This document shows positions 4,835 to 8,515 of a stretch of 8,515 bases of DNA, one piece after another. Made by a program: the position numbers and the translations under genes. This DNA is from JAZRGE01 sp045644025 (lineage in GTDB: Bacteria > Bacillota > Clostridia > Oscillospirales > Acutalibacteraceae). The notes beneath the pieces are model-generated. The model saw only the letters and a program-made list of their open reading frames with translations. It did no database searches and was not told the origin of the DNA. Each line of letters starts with the position of its first letter. Position 1 is the first letter of the stretch. Location: positions 1-8,515 of the forward strand of contig JAZRGE010000024.1 in NCBI GenBank assembly GCA_045644025.1. The letters run 5' to 3'.

Positions 4835-6214
4835 ATGAAGAAAATCAGAATTGCAGACACAACACTTTGCAGAGAAAATGCAAGCTTCAGCTTTAAGGAG
4901 AAGATCGAGATCGCCCGCCAGCTGGAGAAACTTAACGTTGATATTGTTGAGCTGCCCGCTATCCTAAATTCTAAAACAGATATCCTACTTGTCCGTACAA
5001 TTTCTTCTTTTGTGAAATCCGCTGTTCTTTCTGTTTGTGCAGGCCTTTCGGAAGAAAGTGTGGAGTTGGCTGCGGCTGCTCTTCAGGGCGCTGAGAATCC
5101 CAGAATTCGCATAGAATTGCCCGTTTCGCCCGTTGGCATGGAATACACCTGCCACAAAAAGCCCGATAAAATGCTTGATTGGGTGAAGAAGATCGTGGCT
5201 ATGGCCAAAGAAAACTGCAAGGAAGTGGAATTCTGCGCATTGGATGCTACCCGCGCCGATAAAGCCTATGTTCAGCAGGTTGTTGAAGCAGCTGTTGCGG
5301 CCGGGGCAGACGTTGTTTCTGTGTGTGATACAGCAGCAGGAATGATGCCCGATGAATTTGCTGCCTTTGCTTCTGATATCAAGGAAAAGATAAGCGTGCC
5401 CCTTGGTGTTAAGTGCTACGATAAGAATGGCTTGGCAGTGGCTCAGGCCATTATGGCCGCTCGCTGTGCTGCCGATTGTGTTAAGACATCTGTAGGCGGT
5501 GAGGTGGTGAGCCTGGAGACCTTTGCAGGTCTTATTGAAAATTGCGGAAGAAATTATGGGTTTGAATCCAATATTCGCTACACCGAGCTTAACAGAAACG
5601 TGAAGCAGATTGTGTGGATAGCTGATAATTCCGATAAAGATCATTTTATTGCACCCACAGTTGATTCCGAAGTTGCCGCCATTAAGCTTGATGCCAACGA
5701 TAATCAGGCTGCTGTTTCTCTTGCCGTGGCAAAGCTTGGCTATGATCTTAATGCCGAAGATCAGGCAAAGGTCTATGAAGAATTCTGCCGTGTGGCCGAA
5801 AAGAAGAACGTGGGCGCAAAGGAGCTGGATGCCATTGTTGCAAGTGTGGCATTGCAGGTTCCTTCCACATATAAGCTTGTTAGCTATGTTATCAACAACG
5901 GAAATATCATCTCTGCCAGCGCACAGATCACTATGAGCAGGGGAGATGAGATTCTCCGTGATATATGCATTGGCGATGGCCCTATTGATGCAGCATTTCT
6001 CGCTATCGATAAGATCATCGGCCATCATTATGAGCTGGATGATTTCCAGATTCAGGCAGTTACAGAAGGCAAGGAAGCAATGGGTTCGGCCCTTGTGAAG
6101 CTTCGTTGCAACGGTAAGCTCTATTCCGGCAATGGTATTTCCACCGATATTATCGGAGCGAGTATCCGTGCCTACATAAACGCTGTAAATAAGATCGTTT
6201 ATGAGGAGGCCTAA
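4835..6214 (+). CDS. LeuA/NifV-family (DRE-TIM) homologue with degenerate catalytic site and intact LeuA-type regulatory domain
   Basis: This 459-aa protein aligns by eye along its length with isopropylmalate/homocitrate synthases (about 510-520 aa for E. coli LeuA). Residues 1-260 are an HMGL-like TIM barrel: IADTTL (6-11), VEFCALDATR (131-140), CDTAAGMMPDEF (164-175) and NGLAVAQ (198-204) all have counterparts. Residues about 345-459 match the LeuA allosteric domain, including IGDGPIDAAF (379-388), AVTEGKEAMG (408-417) and GNGISTDII (432-440). The catalytic boxes are broken. DTTLRDGEQ reads DTTLCRENA with about four residues deleted after it, the metal-binding HxH(N/D)D reads KCYDK (193-197), NGxGERAGN is reduced to VGGE (220-223), and SGIHQDG is absent. 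Only the metal-site Asp8 is clearly kept. It is unlikely to be a conventional isopropylmalate synthase and may be a pseudoenzyme, a leucine/isoleucine sensor or an enzyme of changed chemistry. AGGAG at 4822-4826 precedes the ATG by 8 nt. The next gene begins 3 nt after the stop. Confidence 0.85.
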   Translation: MKKIRIADTTLCRENASFSFKEKIEIARQLEKLNVDIVELPAILNSKTDILLVRTISSFVKSAVLSVCAGLSEESVELAAAALQGAENPRIRIELPVSPVGMEYTCHKKPDKMLDWVKKIVAMAKENCKEVEFCALDATRADKAYVQQVVEAAVAAGADVVSVCDTAAGMMPDEFAAFASDIKEKISVPLGVKCYDKNGLAVAQAIMAARCAADCVKTSVGGEVVSLETFAGLIENCGRNYGFESNIRYTELNRNVKQIVWIADNSDKDHFIAPTVDSEVAAIKLDANDNQAAVSLAVAKLGYDLNAEDQAKVYEEFCRVAEKKNVGAKELDAIVASVALQVPSTYKLVSYVINNGNIISASAQITMSRGDEILRDICIGDGPIDAAFLAIDKIIGHHYELDDFQIQAVTEGKEAMGSALVKLRCNGKLYSGNGISTDIIGASIRAYINAVNKIVYEEA

Positions 6215-6217
6215 TAT

Positions 6218-8515
6218 ATGAAGTTTTCTTTTTCCACAAAAGGCTGGCACAACAGCACTTTTGAAGATTTTTGCGCTGTGGCAGGGGATTTGAAGTTCCA
6301 GGGAATAGAGCTTCATAATATCTACAATCGTCTCTTCACCGAAAAAGACGGTGCATTTCACGATTATGCAGCCGCTGCCACTGTTCGCAGACTTTATGAA
6401 AAGAAATTGCAGATTCCCTGCATAGACACAGTGAATGATATTGCATCTCCTGCCGATTTTGCCAAGGCAAAGGAGGAGATTCTTCGTTGCTTGGAGATTG
6501 CATCCAATCTTCATATTCCCAACGTGAGATTGAAGGCCAGAAGTGTTGAAAACGCTGCCGAGAACGTGAAAGCGCTTATTGCAGACGTTCTGCCCTGCGC
6601 GGAAAAATGCGATGTTTCTCTTCTTGTTGAAACATCTGGTATTTTTGCTTCCACTTCTGCACTTCGCGATGTTCTGGATAGCTTTGCCAACGATAATCTG
6701 GGCGCCTCCTGGAATCTTTCTGCTGCCTATTTTTATGGCGGAGAGCAGCCGGAGGATGTAATAAAAAATCTGGGCGCTTATGTTCGCCACGTTCATTTCA
6801 CCGATGCTAAAATGAAGGGCGATAAGATAGAGTATTGCCTTGCAGGAGAGGGCGATTTGCCCGTTTCCGATATGATGCTGGCTCTTCGCTCTGTAAACTA
6901 TGATGGCTATATATCTCTCGTGTGGGATCCGGAATGGTGCCCCGAATTGGATGATATGGAGATAATTTTCTCCCAGTTCGTCAACTACATGAAGCAGTAC
7001 GATGATACTTCCAGGAACGAGACGTTCCTTTATCACAACCGTGCTCGCACCGGCAAATATATCTGGGAAAAGGATCAGCTTATCGATCTCACTTTCTCTC
7101 AGGTGCTTGATAGAATTGTGGAAGAGTTTCCCGATCAGAATGCATTTAAGTACACAACTCTTGATTACACCCGCACCTACAGCCAGTTCCGAGACGACGT
7201 GGATCAGTTTGCCCGTGCATTGGTTGCAATGGGTGTTAAGGCAGGCACTCACGTGGCCTGCTGGGCATCCAACGTTCCTCAATGGTATATCGCATTTTGG
7301 GCCGCAGTGAAGATCGGTGCAGTGCTTGTCACAGTAAATACAGCTTATAAAATTCACGAAATCGAATATTTGTTGCGCCAATCGGATAGCCACACCTTGA
7401 TTATGACAGAAGGCGCCAAGGATTGCCACTATGGCCAGATCGTTGCCGAACTTTGCCCCGAATTGGAAAACACGGTTCCCGGTAGCCATCTCCATGCCAA
7501 GAGGCTTCCTTTCCTTCGCAACGTTATCACCGTGGGCTTTAATCAGCAGGGCTGTCTTAATTGGAATGAGGCCCTGGAACGTGCTTCTCAGGTGCCACAA
7601 AGCGAGATCGAAAGAATGGCTGCTGCCGTGGATAAGGATGACGTCTGCAATATGCAGTACACATCGGGCACAACAGGTTTCCCCAAGGGTGTTATGCTCA
7701 CACATTACAACGTAGTGAACAACGGCAAATATATTGGAGATCATATGGAACTTTCCACCGCAGATGGTATGATGATTCAGGTGCCTATGTTCCATTGCTT
7801 CGGTATGGTGCTTTCGATGACAGCATCTATGACTCACGGTGCCACAATGTATCCGCTGCCTTATTTCTCTCCCAAGCCTGCATTGGCCTGCGTTCACAAC
7901 GAGCAGATCACAGCTTTTAACGGTGTGCCCACAATGTTTATCGCAATGATGCAGCACCCCGATTTTGATAAGACAGATTTCTCCCACGTTCGTGTTGGCA
8001 TAATGGCGGGTGCAAATTGCCCCGAAGATCTTATGAAAAAGGCCACCGTTGTGATGAATATGAAGGAGATCGTTTCGGTTTACGGCCAGACAGAGGCCAG
8101 CCCCGGCTGCACGATGAGCAGCTACTACGATTCTCTGGCAGTTCGCACAGAAACTGTTGGCAGCGCCTTCGCTAACGTAGAATGCAAGATAGTGGATCCC
8201 GAAACAGGCGCCGATTGCCCTGTGGGTGTGAATGGTGAATTCGTTGCCCGTGGCTATAATATCATGAAGGGCTACTACAAGATGCCTAAGGCTACCGCTG
8301 ATGCTATTGATAAGAATGGCTGGCTCCACACAGGAGACCTTGCCTGCAAGGATGCCGATGGCAACTATCGCATCACAGGTCGCCTTAAAGATATGATTAT
8401 CCGCGGCGGTGAGAACATATATCCCAAGGAGATCGAGGAATTTATCTACACCTGCCCCAAGGTGAGTGACGTGCAGGTTATCGGCGTGCCCGATGAGCAG
8501 TATGGCGAAGAGATA
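6218..8515 (+). CDS. Fusion protein: xylose-isomerase-like TIM barrel + AMP-forming acyl-CoA synthetase (3' end beyond window)
   Basis: An uninterrupted frame of 766 codons runs to the window end. AGGAGG at 6204-6209 precedes ATG 6218 by 8 nt. Residues 1 to about 262 resemble sugar phosphate isomerase/epimerase TIM barrels (AP_endonuc_2): GIELHN (29-34), LLVETSG (135-141), HVHFTDAK (191-198), GEGDLP (210-215) and YDGYISLVW (228-236). After a short linker (about 262-290), an acyl-CoA synthetase starts at LTFSQVLDRI. It shows A3 YTSGTTGFPKG (481-491), A5 VYGQTEASPG (621-630), A7 WLHTGD (702-707) and A8 GRLKDMIIRGGENIYPKEIE (721-740). The A10 lysine would lie beyond the window. The ligase motifs look intact, so it should activate a carboxylic acid to acyl-CoA; the substrate is unknown. 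In the TIM domain, usual metal ligands appear replaced (Asn166, Ala169, Val235), so isomerase activity is doubtful. There is no good internal start for a separate ligase: Met258 lacks a ribosome binding site and the next Met is 338, inside the domain. Confidence 0.9.
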   Translation, partial: MKFSFSTKGWHNSTFEDFCAVAGDLKFQGIELHNIYNRLFTEKDGAFHDYAAAATVRRLYEKKLQIPCIDTVNDIASPADFAKAKEEILRCLEIASNLHIPNVRLKARSVENAAENVKALIADVLPCAEKCDVSLLVETSGIFASTSALRDVLDSFANDNLGASWNLSAAYFYGGEQPEDVIKNLGAYVRHVHFTDAKMKGDKIEYCLAGEGDLPVSDMMLALRSVNYDGYISLVWDPEWCPELDDMEIIFSQFVNYMKQYDDTSRNETFLYHNRARTGKYIWEKDQLIDLTFSQVLDRIVEEFPDQNAFKYTTLDYTRTYSQFRDDVDQFARALVAMGVKAGTHVACWASNVPQWYIAFWAAVKIGAVLVTVNTAYKIHEIEYLLRQSDSHTLIMTEGAKDCHYGQIVAELCPELENTVPGSHLHAKRLPFLRNVITVGFNQQGCLNWNEALERASQVPQSEIERMAAAVDKDDVCNMQYTSGTTGFPKGVMLTHYNVVNNGKYIGDHMELSTADGMMIQVPMFHCFGMVLSMTASMTHGATMYPLPYFSPKPALACVHNEQITAFNGVPTMFIAMMQHPDFDKTDFSHVRVGIMAGANCPEDLMKKATVVMNMKEIVSVYGQTEASPGCTMSSYYDSLAVRTETVGSAFANVECKIVDPETGADCPVGVNGEFVARGYNIMKGYYKMPKATADAIDKNGWLHTGDLACKDADGNYRITGRLKDMIIRGGENIYPKEIEEFIYTCPKVSDVQVIGVPDEQYGEEI

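Noticed and set aside
4651..4896. 81-residue + strand frame spanning the leader and the start of the LeuA-like gene
   Set aside because: It has no ribosome binding site, begins inside the P1 promoter, overlaps the LeuA-like start in another frame and resembles no known protein.
4985..8329. 1114-residue open reading frame on the - strand
   Set aside because: It is in exact codon register opposite two well-supported genes, has no domain I recognise, and is rich in His, Cys and Asn. It is explained by the scarcity of TTA, CTA and TCA codons in the sense genes.

Overview
The window looks like chromosomal DNA from an anaerobic Bacillota, most likely Clostridia of the Oscillospiraceae/Ruminococcaceae type. 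The reasons are strong AGGAGG ribosome binding sites, a ferredoxin-dependent four-subunit 2-oxoacid oxidoreductase, moderate GC and tightly packed co-directional genes. The taxonomic guess is inference; there is no rRNA or other marker here. Every gene I can support is on the + strand. I see no tRNA, rRNA, CRISPR array, insertion sequence or phage gene.

Region 1 (1-4617) reads as one operon: the C-terminal end of a medium-chain-type acyl-CoA synthetase, a small P-loop ATPase of the ParA/MinD/CobQ kind, a complete 2-oxoacid:ferredoxin oxidoreductase in the order delta-alpha-beta-gamma (closest to 2-oxoisovalerate oxidoreductase, VOR), and a branched-chain aminotransferase (IlvE). Gaps run from a 4-nt overlap to 30 nt. 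Together these genes can interconvert branched-chain amino acids, 2-oxoacids, acyl-CoAs and free branched short-chain acids. The direction could be oxidative (amino acid fermentation with ferredoxin reduction) or reductive (acid activation, reductive carboxylation, transamination to Val/Leu/Ile). The sequence does not decide which.

Region 2 (4618-4834) is a 217-nt intergenic spacer. It holds a near-consensus sigma-A promoter with an extended -10, a second weaker candidate promoter, a long imperfect hairpin that competes with a shorter one, and a perfect 14-bp palindrome just before the next ribosome binding site.

Region 3 (4835-8515) is a second transcription unit of two genes 3 nt apart. 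The first encodes a 459-aa protein of the isopropylmalate/homocitrate synthase (LeuA/NifV, DRE-TIM) family. Its C-terminal LeuA-type regulatory domain is well preserved, but its catalytic and metal-binding motifs are largely gone. The second is an unusual fusion of an N-terminal xylose-isomerase-like TIM barrel, also with apparently degraded metal ligands, to an AMP-forming acyl-CoA synthetase. It runs off the window end. A LeuA-like pseudoenzyme beside a TIM-barrel/acyl-CoA ligase fusion, downstream of an acyl-CoA synthetase/VOR/IlvE operon, is the most noteworthy content. An inferred picture is a branched-chain acid to amino acid salvage pathway with a leucine- or isoleucine-sensing pseudoenzyme.
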